Positions 14,401-28,340 are shown, counted from the first letter of the stretch. The stretch is DNA of 64,000 nucleotides from Motacilla alba alba (GCF_015832195.1 NC_052020.1:3737254-3801253); one strand, 5' to 3'. The notes: generated by a model not told the origin, from the sequence alone. Program-made: numbers and translations.

Positions 14401-15642
14401 AAACAAGGAGTTCAGAATGCAGCACTGTAGGTTTGTGTGTCATAACATGACTGGCTAAGAAAGCTCACACTGTAACATGGGTCCATAAGACGAAATATTG
14501 AAGGATTGGGTCAAAAGTAGAAATATCCTTGTTGGCAGTGTTTTTTTGGTCAATAAATCCTTAAAAGGTCTTGTAGCTGAGGGTCTTGTGAGCTTCTGAG
14601 ACATAGAGTGAAGTTGTGAGCCTTCCTGTCTTTGTAGAAGATAAGAAAAATAATTCCCATCATCTAAAAAACTCAGAGGTCCCCTCTTGAATTCTTTCAA
14701 AATTCCTCACAGGATATAAAGTATAAGAAATACTTTCAATGATACATTTGTAAAGCCTCATGTATAAGAGAGGCTTTTATGCTTCAGAGAACAAAAATTG
14801 GTGTGTTGAAGACAACCTGATCAGCTGATAAATCACACATAAGCAGGATGTAGCAATGAGCCTTTTTTTCCTCCAGTTCAAACCTTTGCATACATCTCCT
14901 GGAGTGGAAAACACAGGGCAGGGGAGGATGGAAAGAACTGCAGCTCCTAAAAATCAGAAGCAAGGGGCCAAAAATGACATGGCTGTCCTGAGGGAAGCGA
15001 GAGGGGATGGAGGGTGGAAAGGAATAAAGTGAAACTTAAAGGAGGGAAAGCAAAAGGGGGAAAATGGGAAAGGTAAATACAGAAAGATTCGACTTCACTA
15101 TCATACATAGTTCTGGGAAAGATAAAGGGCTTCAATTTGCATGGTTTTATCTGCTGCCATGAAGGCTGGGATTCAGTTTTAATGTTTCAGGAAAATTGAT
15201 ATTCTCATGCCCAGGGGAAAACTTGGAGCACCATTAACAACAAAGGTAATGAGTGTTGTCAGCACTGAATCTGGTGCAGCGACTTGAACACAGCAACATC
15301 TCATAACTTTACATGCAAGAATAAGCAGAATTACAAGTGAGGGTTTTGCTTAAAGAAAAGAAAACCCAAGTTCAGCACAGATACTGCACAGCCTCACTAT
15401 CAAATGAAGAGTAACAAACTGTGAATGCCTGCTGAGGAATGCCTGACATCCTGTAGGCTATAGGGAGTGGCAGGGATCAATGCCAGGTCAGGTGGCACCC
15501 TGCGTGAGGGGGAACATGAATGACAGTCAGTAGTTCTATTTAGCAGACAACATTAATTCTGCATCCCTAATACAAATAATGAATTACTTCAAAGGAGAAA
15601 CGACAGCAGAAATTCTTAGATCTTCATTTCCTCATCAAAGTT

Positions 15643-15712
15643 AAGAAACAAACAAAAACCCAAACAAACAAACAAAAACAAATGAAAAAACCCCAAACAC
15701 TAAACAAAAAAA
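15643..15712. repeat. (CAAA)n-like low-complexity tract
   Basis: Imperfect aaac/caaa units run for about 70 bp. The reverse strand reads as a T-rich, hydrophobic and spurious open frame. Confidence 0.85.
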
Positions 15713-17099
15713 GTGCAAAGTTTTCTTTGCTGAAGGCTATATTTGAAGAAAAGAATGAATTGCCTTTTCTCTGGAAACCCAACCACTTCGTAACATTTTT
15801 TTCTGTACAAAGAGTGCTCAAATGAAACAGAATCCTGCAAACAGCTAAAACTTGACTGGGTCAAGTAAAATATTTGCCAGCGGTAACTATGGGAGTGTAT
15901 AAACTGTGAAAGAGCATTTTAAATATGCTGTTGAATTACTGAACTATCAGGAAATGTGGTATTTATGGAGGGCTGTGCTCCCTTTGGTGTACAACTGGAT
16001 GTAATGGTCACTGCAATTAGATTCATTAATTATTTTTGTCTCAGAGACAAATGCTGACTGCTGCTGCTGCTTCACTTCATTTTAAGAGAACAACAGCCAG
16101 CTTGCCTGGAGGAACAAAAGTTACCAAGTCCAACCAGCAACCAGAAAATGCCCCCTATGCTGAGCCTGCAATATGCTCTTTTCCAAATAACTTGAGATTT
16201 ATTAACAAAGCCTTAAGTCAGTGCTCTGAAAAGTAAGATACTGGCACAATTTAAGGGGAGGCTGAGATTTTAATCTCCTTGTCAGTCAGTCAGCCAGCAC
16301 ACTGTTGGCTCCAGCAGTGCTCCTGCCCAGGTGTGCAGGCTGCAGCCCAGTGCTGCTGGGTTTACTTCAGACGCAGACATGAACAACAGGCAGGGTCCTG
16401 GTGGAAAGGCTGGTGTGACAAATCCCCAGCCATCCCTTCGTCACCTTTGCTTCAGAATACTCTCCAGTGCAGTACAAATACAGGGAAGGGCATTTGCCAA
16501 GCTCATTTAATTCATCTACTATTTTACAATTTCACATCACCTGTTAGTTTTTAACAGCCTGAGTAACAGTGATAACCACAGGATGTGTACTGCTGAGGTA
16601 CAGAACTCATGTTTTTCACAACAGTGGAAACTTCTCCTATCTGTAAGTAGTGCAGTGACACTAGTGACTAAATACCCTTTTAACTCAAATAATTTTTCTG
16701 TCATCCTCTTGCCCTTCCAAATAGAGGCAGTTAAAAGAAACATACAAAAGTAATATTCCAAGGATTTTTTAATCATAATTTTCCATAACTTTAGTTTTCT
16801 AAAACCCACAAAGCCATTCTAGAATACACTATACTACACACCTGTGAACCTGCCTCCACATCGAGAACTGGTTTAATTCAGCATCATCACATTCAGTCAC
16901 TGTCATACATGTGCTGGCAGTCAGCCTGCACTGCCCCATTCTCAGCAGACCTTGTTTTGCAGAGTTTCAAGTCCTTTCTGCTTCCAGAGAAGCCCACGAT
17001 CAGCCTACTGACCTTAACCCCTGCTCTGCCAGCTCTCATTGCTCACCAGGGTTTCAATCTCCATTTGGGCCACTTTAGAAACAAGGCATACATATTGTC

Positions 17100-17264
17100 A
17101 GGCACTGGAGCAGGCTGCCCAAAGGAGCGGCTGAGGCACCATCCATGGAGGGATTAAGAGACATGCCACGCCTGCTGTAGCACTGGGGACGTGGTTTGAG
17201 GATTGACTGGGCAGCGCTGGGATGACTGAAAGGTCTTTTCCAACCTCCACAATTCCATCATTCC
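17100..17264 (+). mobile_element. CR1 LINE 3'-end fragment
   Basis: 'aggcactggagcaggctgcc', 'gaaaggtcttttccaacctc' and 'aattccatcattcc' mark a CR1 3' UTR. The middle is rearranged relative to a typical copy. Confidence 0.88.
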
Positions 17265-20200
17265 ACAGCAAGGCTGCACCCACAGCTAAAGGCTGTGCAG
17301 GTATTAACAGGCATGCATGTCTCATTTCTCCTGAGAATGTGACTTCTGCACTGTATTTCAAAACAGTTTCATGGTATCTCCATTTTCAGATACTTATCAG
17401 CCAAGACTGTCAATACTCATTTTAGTTCTTAGCAATGTCTAGAAGAGATGTTCTTCTGTGTGAAGCTACTTGATTAAAAAAAAAGTATATCTATAAATTA
17501 CAAGAAAGCTGTGGAGGGATGAACTTAAAATACTGTTCAAATTAAAAAAGAATCTTTCCTGGCCTGAATTGTTGATGACTAAGTGATTACTAAGCTTCCA
17601 CACGTTTTAGTGTACAAGCTATCACGATGCTTCAAGTTTTTTTTTACAGTTACTAACTTGTGCTATGACCTTGTTAATGCTGTGTTTCTATGTTAATATC
17701 ATTAGTATAATTACAGCTAATAGAAAGTTCTAATAACATGGTAAGTCTAGCAGAAACCTATTCTGAGCTCTAGTGCACCTTCAGTACAAATATAAACCAC
17801 AGACTATATTTTCTTTGCCAGAATTACATCCACAGTCTGGAACTGAAGAGATGACAATGAAGTACAAAAACCCTAAGTTTTTATTTAGGTATTCCAGCAT
17901 GTATAAATTTTAAGATGTGATTTATATAATGTCATTTATTTTCATTCCAGTTTCTGTCGTATTTACTAATGTTTCACAGTTTGGGCATATTTTGTAAAAG
18001 AACGGTTAAAAACATGAAGTGTATTTGCCACTGTTATGTCTGCAAAAATTGTATGGGCAGTAAAGAATAGACAGAACTTCTCTATATACATATTTCATGC
18101 TAATAATAATCTAATTATAAATTTTTATAAACTCCGCAAGTTTTTTTTGTGTTTTGAATTAGCCACCTCCACTGAAGTATTTTCAGCTAAGAACACGACC
18201 TTTGTTCTTTTAAGATTCCAGTTAATGTAAGTTAAAACAACTACTGACCTGTAAAACAAAGTTACCCCCATGTTGTTTTCTTGTTGGCAATTAAGATGCT
18301 CCTCCTGTGATCATTTGCAGGTGCTCTCAAAAGACACCAGAGGCACTCCCAGGACAGACAGAGGGAGCTGTATCTCCAGTTTTCCCCTTTAAAAAGACAT
18401 CTATACACAAGCTGTCAAATTTAAACTTGCAACCATAAAAACAATTAAAAAAACACCCTCTGGCTTGTTTTTCACCATTACAGCCAATCAAATTAAACTT
18501 GTAAAAGCTACAGGAAGAATGAGATTTGCCTAAAGATCATGGTACAATGAAGAAATGTTTAGTTTTTATAAATATTGCTGTGCCATTAAGAAATTTAGAC
18601 AACTGATGACTTGCTCTGTTTTTTTAGCTTTGATTTCCCATGAACAAATATTTGCCCCTTTTCCTGATTCAGTGATGTAATAGCAATACTGAAACACATG
18701 GCATGTCATCAGTGAAACATGTCAAGTAGAAAAGTATTATATAGCATTAGTTTGAATAAACTTCTAAGGACAGGTTTTATGGTTCACCAAAAGAAGAAAA
18801 GCCCTTCTCTCTCATTCACCTGAAACAATCTTAAAGAGGATCCAGAAAGGTAAACACAATTCTAACTGCAGAGGAGATAGAGGGAAAAACACAGAGATCA
18901 TATTTAGAAGCATATATCCCTTCCCGCTATCACCTCCCTTTATGCATGAGGAACCATGCTCTGCATCCACGTGCAAGCACTGAGCTCTCCCACTGCTGCT
19001 GTTTGTCCCCAAACAGGCAAAACCAAGCAATGAACAGAAAAAGTAGCAGAATACTGCATGTGTGAAATTTTGTTAAAATTGGAGATCAACCTCGTAAAGA
19101 AATTTCTTAAAGACTTTTAAATTTATTGCCTATATCTTTTAAATTCAACATATTTTTCCATTCTATCTTCTACAGGGTCTGGGTGAAGGGGAAGGGAAAA
19201 GGCTGCTCTACATTCATTTAAATTATTTGCAAGCTTCACTTGTAGCAATGAAGTCTTAATTAATCCCCCAAATCCTGCTTTAATTGCAGTATAACTCCAG
19301 TGTAAAATGGCCTCTGCGTTTGAATATACTTCTGAAAGACTTATAAACCTAATTTCATATTATTTTAACTCACAGGTAAGTTTTAAGGTGCTTTATGAAA
19401 AAGAAAATGAATGGAAATAAAGACTGACTTCTATCCTCTTCAAAACCCTGCTGTAAATGGTACTACATCTACTGAAGGGCTCTTTCTTGAGAAGAGCACA
19501 AAGAAACCAGGCCTGAGCCTCTTTCTTGCTGTTGCTAAAGATGTTAAGTAAGGTGGACAGCAAAAAACTGACTTATGAGTTCATTACTTCTCTATTTATT
19601 CAAATTTGTCTCATTTTTCACCAGTACTTTTGCACTAAAACCAATGAGTCATGACTGATTACTTAAAACAACTAAGTTATTTTAAAATTCAAATTAATCA
19701 AATCACCAACAATCTGTGTCTAAGGCTTCTTATTTATTGCCAGGCTCCCACCCCTGCACATCACCTTTCCTGAGGGCACAGTTCTGCTGTTACACTGCTC
19801 AGGAGCATCAACTCTCCAGTTAACACCCTGTACAAAAAGCAATCTCAGAGCAATTATATGAATCATTAATAACCACAGACATGCTACTCTAGAAAGCAGA
19901 ATGCAAAACATCTGATACAACACTTGCTGCTGGAGGAGGCACTTGCTGAGAGTGTTCACTGAAGTCAGCATTTTCCCATTTGTACCCCACTAGGAATCCT
20001 TTCCCTCCAGCTTCCATCTCTCAAATACCTCCACACATTTTCACAGAAATTCACCGTCCAGGCTGGGATTTTGTTCAAGTCAAGTGGCAATCTTGGCAGA
20101 TGTGACTGCAAAAGACTGCTGATAAAACAGTCAACTGTGAAAGCTAAAAAAAAAACAAAACCAAAAAACTGAAACTGAAGAGACATTAGTTTCTTATATT

Positions 20201-20538
20201 ACTTGCATTATGAAACAATGAAACTCAGTCTTTTTCTTCAGGAAGCAAGAATTGTCAGTAGGCCCTCACTGGCTGTAAATACAGACAATTGTGTTTATAC
20301 TGTTAAATTATGTTTTAAATGTACAGATTTTTTATTATAAATATCATAGTCACAGGATAAGTGTGTCTGCTTTTCAAATAATTATTCTATGCCAATTTCT
20401 TTACCAGGCATAAGGTACTTCTGATGGCATACCAACTCCTACAATAACTTGGATTAACTAATTAAACCCCATTATCTAGTAAATTCAATAGAAAGCATGT
20501 TTGCAATGTATACAAATAGTTTTATAGCTGGGTTTTAC

Positions 20539-20780
20539 CCTTTTTAATTTTTTCCCACTCTTCTAAAGTGCTAACCTGAAAAGATACACTCTTCAGCAAC
20601 ATGCTCTGCATGCACATATTGTAGGGCACCAGAGCTGCCACATGATGCTCTTCACAATTATTGCATATATTGGCTATTTCTACCCTTCCCATTGGGTAGA
20701 GGACCACATTCTTGTCACATTCCCTGCAAACACAGCCCACAATCTTTTTTCTCTCGACAGATAGACGACCTTGCATTTGG
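20539..20780 (-). other. Possible coding exon of unknown gene with a zinc-ribbon pattern
   Basis: A minus-strand frame is open from an AG acceptor (ttttaatacag, with an in-frame TAA directly upstream) to two possible donors: CAG|gttagc ending the exon at 20576, and AGG|gtaaaa ending it at 20539. It runs on to a TAA at 20522. The peptide contains GCVCRECDKN, then VEIANICNNCEEHH, then YNMCMQSMLLKSVSFQ. The Cys spacing is C-x2-C-x17-C-x2-C, typical of a zinc ribbon, followed by hydrophobic strand-like stretches as in OB-fold/zinc-ribbon proteins. I do not recognise the protein. It lies 2.8 kb downstream of METTL15 on the same strand, so an alternative METTL15 3' exon, a separate gene or a decayed exon are all possible. 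A chance ORF cannot be excluded. Confidence 0.35.
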
Positions 20781-21041
20781 CTGTATTAAAATGTGCATTG
20801 CTTAGGTGGAATGGAAGTTTCTAGAAGTGATCACCTGTACCTTGACAGCAGGCCTTGGTTTCCAGCAAGATGTTTACCACCGGACGCTGTCTCCTGCTTA
20901 AATATAATTTTCAACTTTAGTTTTAGTAACATGACACACACACCCCATTGGAAAAAATTAAGGTGTGCTCTGTAGACTTGTGTTCTGCTAGCAAGACCAA
21001 TGTCCAGTACCCTCCACAGAATTTAATGTGGCCCACTAAGT

Positions 21042-21334
21042 CACACAATCACAGAGTGGTTTGGGTTGGAAGGGACCTTAAGGATCATCCATTCCCTGTC
21101 CCCTGCCACAGCAGGGACACCCCCCACTGTCCCAGTCTGCTCGGAGTCCATCCAGCCTGGCCTTGGACACCTCCAGGGGTTGCACAGCCCCAGCTCCTCT
21201 GGGCAGCCTGTTCTAGAGCCTCACCACCTCCTGAGTAAACATTTCCTTCCTAGCACCAGCTTAAATCTCTCCTCTTTTAACTAAAGCCATTTCCCTTTTT
21301 CCTATTGCTGCATATCTGTGGTAAAAGTCCCTAT
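21042..21334 (-). mobile_element. CR1 LINE 3'-end fragment, minus orientation
   Basis: 'cacaatcacagagtggtttg', 'ggttggaagggaccttaagg', 'ccagcctggccttggacacc' and 'cttttaactaaagccatttc' are the reverse complement of a CR1 3' UTR. It is among the better preserved short copies here. Confidence 0.95.
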
Positions 21335-23480
21335 TTTTTATGAAATGAAATTAAGTGAAATGCTTAAAGGTACAAGAAGGCTTTAACCAAATATAACCAG
21401 AGGTGTTTCTGGGAAACCAGAAGGCTTTTTTTTTTCAGGCAAGCAGAGGTTAAAATTCTGGGACTCTCCATATGTCAGGTTTAAACTTGAAAGTGAGGAG
21501 ATGCTGAGGGGAGAGAAACAGACACTCTTAAAGGGAAAAAAAATCAACAAATTATATACTGTCATGGCTGTGCAACTCCAACCTAAAGGCAAAGAAAAGC
21601 CTCTTTTCCTAACTGAGGGAGCCTATTTACACAACCCTGTATGCAGTAGTTCAATTATCCAAAGGAACTGTGCCTTTGAATTTAGGTGTGAGAAGTGTGG
21701 ATTTTGAACACTGTTTTTAGCATAAGGAATTTTAATGCTTTCATATAATTTCTGAGGTACCAATTCTGCTATAATAACTGGATGGTCTTTCCCTGAAGTG
21801 TGTCCTGACCAAGGCACAGCATGGGACTATGACTCTTCTAGGCCTATGCTGGAGGCACAATTTTTCAAATCTACAACTGAAATACATTCCAGTATGAAAT
21901 CTCAGCTAAAAATAACCTTAGCTATTTATATTTAATGTTTGCACAAAAAAAAAAAAATCTGTCTATATAGGGTACAGTCTGTTGTCTCAAAGATGACAAG
22001 AGTAAGCAATATTATTTGAAGTGGAATGTTTTATTTAAGCAGCATGTATAATGAAGCTAGTGGAAAAATATTGAAATTTCAGAAAAGAATGAAATGCCTA
22101 TCATCATTTAACTGTTATTTCAGTTTAGTGATAGATGTTATCATCTATCCCTAAGAACATATTATAGGACTTACCTTTACCAAGGAATTAAGTATTCAGC
22201 TATTTCACTATATTGTATATTAGACACTGAACCTAAATATCAACTGACACAATCAAAAAACCATTAGGAAGTCATCATTTACATCAACACAAAAAGGATG
22301 CTTGGTGAAAGCCAAGTTCAGAATGATCCAGTCAGTTGCTTGGAAGCCAGGGTAGTGGTCATTTAGCTGAGTCAGAAATTGTATTTTTTTTTATTCTACC
22401 AACCAAGTTTCAGACATCACAATTGAAATCCTAGTACCAATTTGATTATATAAATTAAGATTTTTTCCTGAAGAGATGAATCAGAGGTCAATGAAGTTGA
22501 AACTTGTACTATTTTCCATTCACTTGAAGCAAGAAAGACTAGAAAACCAGTAGTCTCTTAAGATAAAATATAAACCCAAAACTAAATTTAATTCATAGTA
22601 ACTAAACAAGAAATTATGTTAAATGTTCTACACCTGAGTATAGCACCCAAACAGAAAGCTAGTGCTAAGCGTGGGACTTTCCTAAAATAATTTAATACTT
22701 ACCTCTTAATAAATGATCACCAATAAAGGACAATACTTCATAAGACCCACAACATTATTTTTTTTTTTTGATGGGTTAATTATAATTCCATCAGCAACTT
22801 AAAGTTGTAGAGGATCTGTGCACAGAAGTTATGGTTGCAGGAAGAAATTCAGCTGATCAGGTACAAATCTGACTGCTTTACTGTAGCATCCAAGTGCCAA
22901 CAGTGGATTGTCAAAAACCCTTCCCCCCCCCGCCAAGATAAGATACAGGTATTATTTATCATTAAACAACCAGGTGATCACTCAGACATAAATACTTACT
23001 TTTAAAAAAAGCTAAGAGTCCATTTACAAATTCCTGGACAGAACATGGTATGCTGATGTCACTTTATTTCAGAATTACCTCTTGTCCCAATGGCATTCAT
23101 GCAACAAATTAGCTGGGATACAGAAACAGATATATCAAGAATTCTTAGGTTAGTTTAAACTAACTCTAGACTAAACCAGACATCTGAATTAGGTGTGTAA
23201 AATCCACCTCCATAAAAATATGTCTCAATTGGCTACTGAATTTAGACTGTTAATGCCAGGATTTTGAAATTATTGTAAATGGAATACCATAAATACATCA
23301 AACCTGCAATTTTTATAAACGTAGTGTTTGATGCTCTTTTAAAAAAAGATGTATTTTTTGTATAACTAGTTACACCCACTTATATGTATTTAGTTTGCAT
23401 GTTCATGCTCTATACTACTTCCTAACCAAAGCACAAAGAAGCACAAAGGTAAGAAAGAAATGTTTTCTCACAGCCTTCAT
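21335..23480. other. Intergenic between the zinc-ribbon frame and METTL15; no gene seen
   Basis: AT-rich, with a poly-C run near 22923 and a short inverted repeat, gatagatg-ttat-catctatc, at 22130-22149. No coding signal is seen. Confidence 0.5.
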
Positions 23481-23486
23481 TTTATT
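23481..23486 (-). terminator. Candidate METTL15 polyadenylation signal AATAAA
   Basis: An exact AATAAA on the minus strand lies about 90 bp after the METTL15 stop codon. It would give a very short 3' UTR. A second AATAAA lies at 23068-23063, about 500 bp after the stop. Which one is used cannot be told from sequence alone. Confidence 0.4.
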
Positions 23487-23573
23487 TTTTCAGTTTGACA
23501 ATATCTGTCCAGTTAGCATTCTGGAAAAGAGAATTCCAGGAAATGATACAATCATGTTATCATATATTTTGGT

Positions 23574-24019
23574 TTAGAGTTTAATAGCAGCTCTTAGCTT
23601 GGCCGACCTTCCCCTTGGGTTTGTTTGAATATCCTTGGCCTGGGGTGTGAGAACTTTTTTCTGTATAGAAATCCACTTGGAGTTGGATTTTTCACAGGGA
23701 GATCCTTGTGTGTCTCCTCCTTTGGAGGCATTTTTCAGAGCCTGTCTGATCTTCTGCTTTGAGCCAAGGTTGTACTTCTCCGTCACGTCAATGCCATGAA
23801 GGAAACGTTTGATGATTCGATCTTCCAGGGAATGAAAGGACAGGGCTACAAGGCGACCTCCAGGCCTCAGAAACTTCTCAGCTGTCTTCAGCCCTGTCAC
23901 AAGTTCATGGAGCTCATCATTCACAAATATTCTCAGGCCTTGGAAAGTTTTAGTGGCAACATGCACAGGTCTCTGAAGCAAGTCCTTCCGTGCATAGAGC
24001 GCTGATGCTGGAAAAGCAC
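23574..24019 (-). CDS. METTL15: METTL15 terminal coding exon with stop codon
   Basis: This last coding exon is 446 bp: two bases completing a split Gly codon, 147 codons and a TAA stop at 23576-23574. It begins [15 protein letters not shown], passes through [16 protein letters not shown] (the family's 'PAT.TFQALRI.VN.EL') and [19 protein letters not shown] (the RsmH hallmark [13 protein letters not shown]). It ends [15 protein letters not shown], the canonical family C-terminus with the conserved NPRSRSAKLR-type block. Between the last two motifs is a charged, Ser/Gly/Asn-rich linker of about 50 residues that is poorly conserved in METTL15 proteins. The acceptor is tgtgtgacag|GTGC. No frameshift or premature stop is present, so the gene looks intact here. 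The intron upstream is 6,640 bp. Confidence 0.96.
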
Positions 24020-26171
24020 CTGTCACACATTTTAAAATATGCATGTTATTAACTTAATATTTCTACATCTTGACATCCACCCATGCAAGATGACTTTAAA
24101 GGAAAGCATAGTCAAAACTGAACCTTGAGTAGTGAGCTTCATTCTCTGTAATACATCTTTATTTTATGTTTTGAATTCACATCTCTGAACATAAAGCCTA
24201 TTAAACTAAGATGCTTTGTGGTTGAGTTTTTTCCCTAGAATCTTTCAGAGAAGTTCCTTCTCCAAAAGCATTACCAATTTAAACTAAAAAATAATGGCTG
24301 AAATCCAGATAAAGAAAAAAAAGATAGGACAGACAAGTCTCACTTTACAGCTCAGAGTAATCAATGTCGGTTTGGAATTTGTGGTTGTGTTACGCTTTTA
24401 AGGAAAAAAACTAATGTACGATGGACACAATCTTACCTGTGGCTTGCAGATAACTACATTTCTTCACAGGCAGAGATAACTGAAGACAATAGCTACCTGG
24501 CAATAACTATCTTTCAATGAATTACCTGAAGTTTGAAAGAGATATCCTTGTTTGGAAATAGCAATTGTTGAACACTACGCCTGTGTTTCTTCAAATGTTC
24601 ACAAAAATCCCTTGAGAAATTTAGAAAATGCAGCCGACATTGCTGTGTTTTCACATGCCTACAGAGCAGAATGTGTCAAGGTTTGTCAGACCTAAAATCA
24701 CCAGATTAAATATTTTTTTATTAGATGCACAAAACTCCCTCTTCCTTTTCCCAAAATTCTTATGAGTCAAACAAGTTCTTGCAGAGACTGAAATTTTGAT
24801 AGAAATTTTGATATATCAATATTTATTGTATTTTAAGCTTGAACTTTCATTACATGGATACAGAACAAAAAGCTAGAGAAGCCTAATTTGATGTGTCAGA
24901 GGAACTAAAGTGCAAGAATCCTTCAAGATCTGTGAAACCCGAGTAAATTTATAATCTATTACCTAAGTGACCACAGGAGTCTGGTAAAGATAAATTGAAC
25001 AAATCATGCTAGCACATAAGTGGACAGTTATTTTTCTAAACAAGAGGCAATACAATTGGTATGTATGTATTAGAATGCCCCAATTTCATGTCAGTGCTAA
25101 GCTACAACATAATGAAGCAAAGAGTTTGAAGTAAACACAGCTCACAGTCAAAGAACTGATACTCTACATAGTGAAGTGAAAGAGAGGAATACTGTACCTC
25201 TGAAACTAGTTGTCTAAATTCAAATTGGCATGGGTGATTGAAAAAAATTAATAGAGATATCATTACCCATGAGAGGCTTGCACATAAGAATTTATTAGTG
25301 TAATTCTTGAGAGTTTTAAAGGTAAGATTTTATTTATGTCAGAAAGCCTAAGTGTTCACAAAGCATATCACAAACACAAAAGCAATCTCAGTCTTCAGCA
25401 AAGACAGAGAAAAATAATGGGATTTTAAAAGTCAATTGTTATTAACAAAGCTATTATCACATATGCTATGTCCTTAAGATACATTTCTGCATAATTGATT
25501 TTCCTACCTACCTCCCTCCTCTGATCTCCAAAGCTAACAGCTTCTAAATTCACTGAAGAGACCCCATTGTAGCTGTGGCTATTTCCAATCCTTATAGCCT
25601 GAATCCCTCAAGACAGAAAGTGGCAACAGGATTGACTTCTCCCAACCAATGAGTGCACGTGAATTTGTGGCCTGAAGCTGTCTCACAAAACAGTAAATAG
25701 ATGCAGCCTGCAGGAGGGAGGCTTCTCCATCATTTACCAACTCCAGAACAAGCTACACTAGTCAATGTAATTTCTGTCCTTGAGAACATAACCTTCTATA
25801 CTGACCATGAATCATAAACAGAATGTGTACGCTCATTGATGAGGTCACAAAGCTCATTTTGAAGAGAGATCTCAATTAAAAGGAGAGCTAAAAAACCACA
25901 GAGCATGCGGAATCCCAAGAAACCAACACCAAGCTTGTGCCTACTGGCATGGCCTCTGTTTCCATGTCTCTTTGCACACCTATAAATGGATTCTTTGAAA
26001 ATGAAGCCCTTGGACAGCCACTGAGTGCCAGCTGTGTGTGATGAGAACTGTCTCTTAGTGCACAGCATAAAGGAACATTGTGCTAGGCAAAATAAACACA
26101 GCTTTCTTTAAAGGTCAAGTAACAGTCACCAGCACTGGTAGGATGCTCAGAACTATGGAATGAATCAGATT

Positions 26172-26374
26172 AGAAGAAATTCATCCCTTTGTGGGTGGGG
26201 AGGCACTGGAACAGGTTGTTTGGTAGAGTCCCCATTCCTGCAAATATCCAAGTCCAGGCTGGACAAGGCTTGGAGCAACTTGGTCTAGAGGAAGGTGTCC
26301 CTGTCCACGGCACGGCAGTTGGAACTGCATGGGCTTTAAGGCCCCTTCCAACCCAAACCATCCTATCAATCTAA
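26172..26374 (+). mobile_element. CR1 LINE 3'-end fragment
   Basis: 'aggcactggaacaggttgtt', 'ccaagtccaggctggacaag', 'ggccccttccaacccaaacc' and 'atcctatcaatc' are diagnostic of a CR1 3' UTR. It lies in the last METTL15 intron, antisense to the gene. Confidence 0.95.
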
Positions 26375-28297
26375 ATTCAACTTCAAAAGGCTCCGTAAAA
26401 ATGTAAATGGACATGGTATGCTGACACCTGGGCCGGTTTTCATTGGTCTGCTCATCAACACTGATATTTTGCAACTGCAATACTGAACAGATAAATAAAA
26501 GAACAATGACACGGAGGCTATTAGCATGACTAGGACACTAACAGGTCTTTGCGACGTTCCTCCACTAATCTTGCCATGGCTGTTGAGTGCAGTTTCCTCC
26601 TACAATAACCTTCTATGACAATTAACTCTGACATTAATTTATTACTATGAATAATTTATCACACACTGAAGAAAAATTAATTAAAGCCCAGACAGGTTCT
26701 GTAAGTATAACACAGCCTTACATGCCTCAGTTGAACATGCACAAAGAGCACTGCAGGTCCTACAATAAAGCACAGAATACTAGTATTCAGGAAATTGGTA
26801 AAGAAATGCAGCCACTTTGCAGTTTTACGCCACCAAAACCTCCCAGACTAAAACCAAAATCAAACTGTTTACATGTTCCAAGACTTACTGGTCTACTGTC
26901 AAAGACTGGATTAATTTATAAATGTAATCTCTGGTTATTCTAATCTGGTTATTATTATATATTAAATGTAATTTCTGTCACACTGGCCTTAAGCTTTTTA
27001 GCCAAGGCAAAAGATTCTGATCTATGTTCCACGGGTGAAAAATTCCCCTATCACACTTACTCTTCTAGTTCTGTTAAATCAAAATCTATTTGTGCTTTCT
27101 GCTCAGGCACATCAATTCTCACCCAGGCCCCTCCAGTTATTGAGACACTTAAAGAAAATCCTTCCTGGTAACTGGCTGTGCAATGCACAAAAATGAAAAA
27201 AAAAAAAAAATCCGTATGGGAAGCTTGTAAAGTGAATTTCATTCATAAAAACACCACGCTTCTGGATAGATGACTGGTTTGGAATCCTAGTGAGAGAAAT
27301 ATCCATTTTTAGTTTTAGGATGCCCTGATGATACTTGCAGTTTAAAAAAAATCTAATGGGCTCTCACGTTTAAAGGTATTGAAATTTTAAAAGCTTGTGA
27401 ACGGAATTAGCAGTGTGCTGTGCCTGTCAATAGGAGCTATCCAAGTCCCCAGAGTGTAAGAGAGTGGGAGAGTGTAAGAGTGATTTCAGAGCGTGCACCT
27501 GTTGGCAGTAATTTGTCTGTTGAATTAGCACTGCATTTAATAAGTTGTTGTGACGCAACCAATGTCCTTTTGTCTAGGCTCCCTCAGTACAGCATTAATT
27601 CTCACCCAGCTGAAATGCAGGCAATATTGCAAATTCCAAACTGATAATTAAAGCCTGCAAAAGTGAGCCAGTCTGAAAGAAATTGACTTCACCGATTAAA
27701 GTTTCTTTAAACTTTGAAATTTTTTAACATGTCATCATCAACTCCTTTCAAGTTAAGGCCAGATGTTTACATGGTCTCAAAATTGTCTGTTAATAGATGA
27801 TGCACCTAAATAATGCTCAGAAAAAAAAATTGAATAAAAATTAATAGACAAAAAGGTATATTGCCCCCTGAAAAGAAATCAAAATAGACGATTAGTTGTA
27901 CAGGAAGAGCATATGAAAATTACATCCTAAAAATGTCACCATTTTTAATGAGTTTTCCTGCACATGCACTCAGACCTAGTATTTCCAAACAGCCCAATGA
28001 GGTACAACAAAAGGTATGAGGAAGTACGTCTTAATAATCTTTCACACATCTACTCACTACTCTTCAGCTGAGAACTACTGATTTTCAGTATTTACAGAGC
28101 ACTCAATGCTGCAAACAGCTCTGTGAAAATTATAAACAGTGAGAAAAGTTCCACTGTGCTGCTGGAAAAGATGCTGTTCCCCAAACTCCTCCTACTGCAG
28201 ATTCCATAGCTCCTAGAGATTTTATTTAAACAGATCAAAAGCCTTTTGGATAATATTTATAAACACCAGGAGGAAGACAAAATTTTTAATGCTGTTT

Positions 28298-28340
28298 TGT
28301 TTCCTTGTTTTTGTTTTTGTTTTGTTTTTTTTTTTTTTAA
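28298..28340. repeat. T-rich simple repeat in last METTL15 intron
   Basis: (TTTTTG)n passes into a pure T run. In the METTL15 sense it is A-rich. Confidence 0.85.

Larger units (their letters stand above)
5434..20521. other. Intergenic, downstream of METTL15; no gene seen
   Basis: AT-rich sequence with homopolymer runs (for example about 7229-7243 and 9079-9094), the CAAA tract at 15.6 kb and a CR1 piece at 17.1 kb. All frames are short and featureless. Parts near 13.0-13.2 kb are rich in TAATTA-like homeodomain sites and could be conserved non-coding sequence, but one genome cannot show this. Confidence 0.55.
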
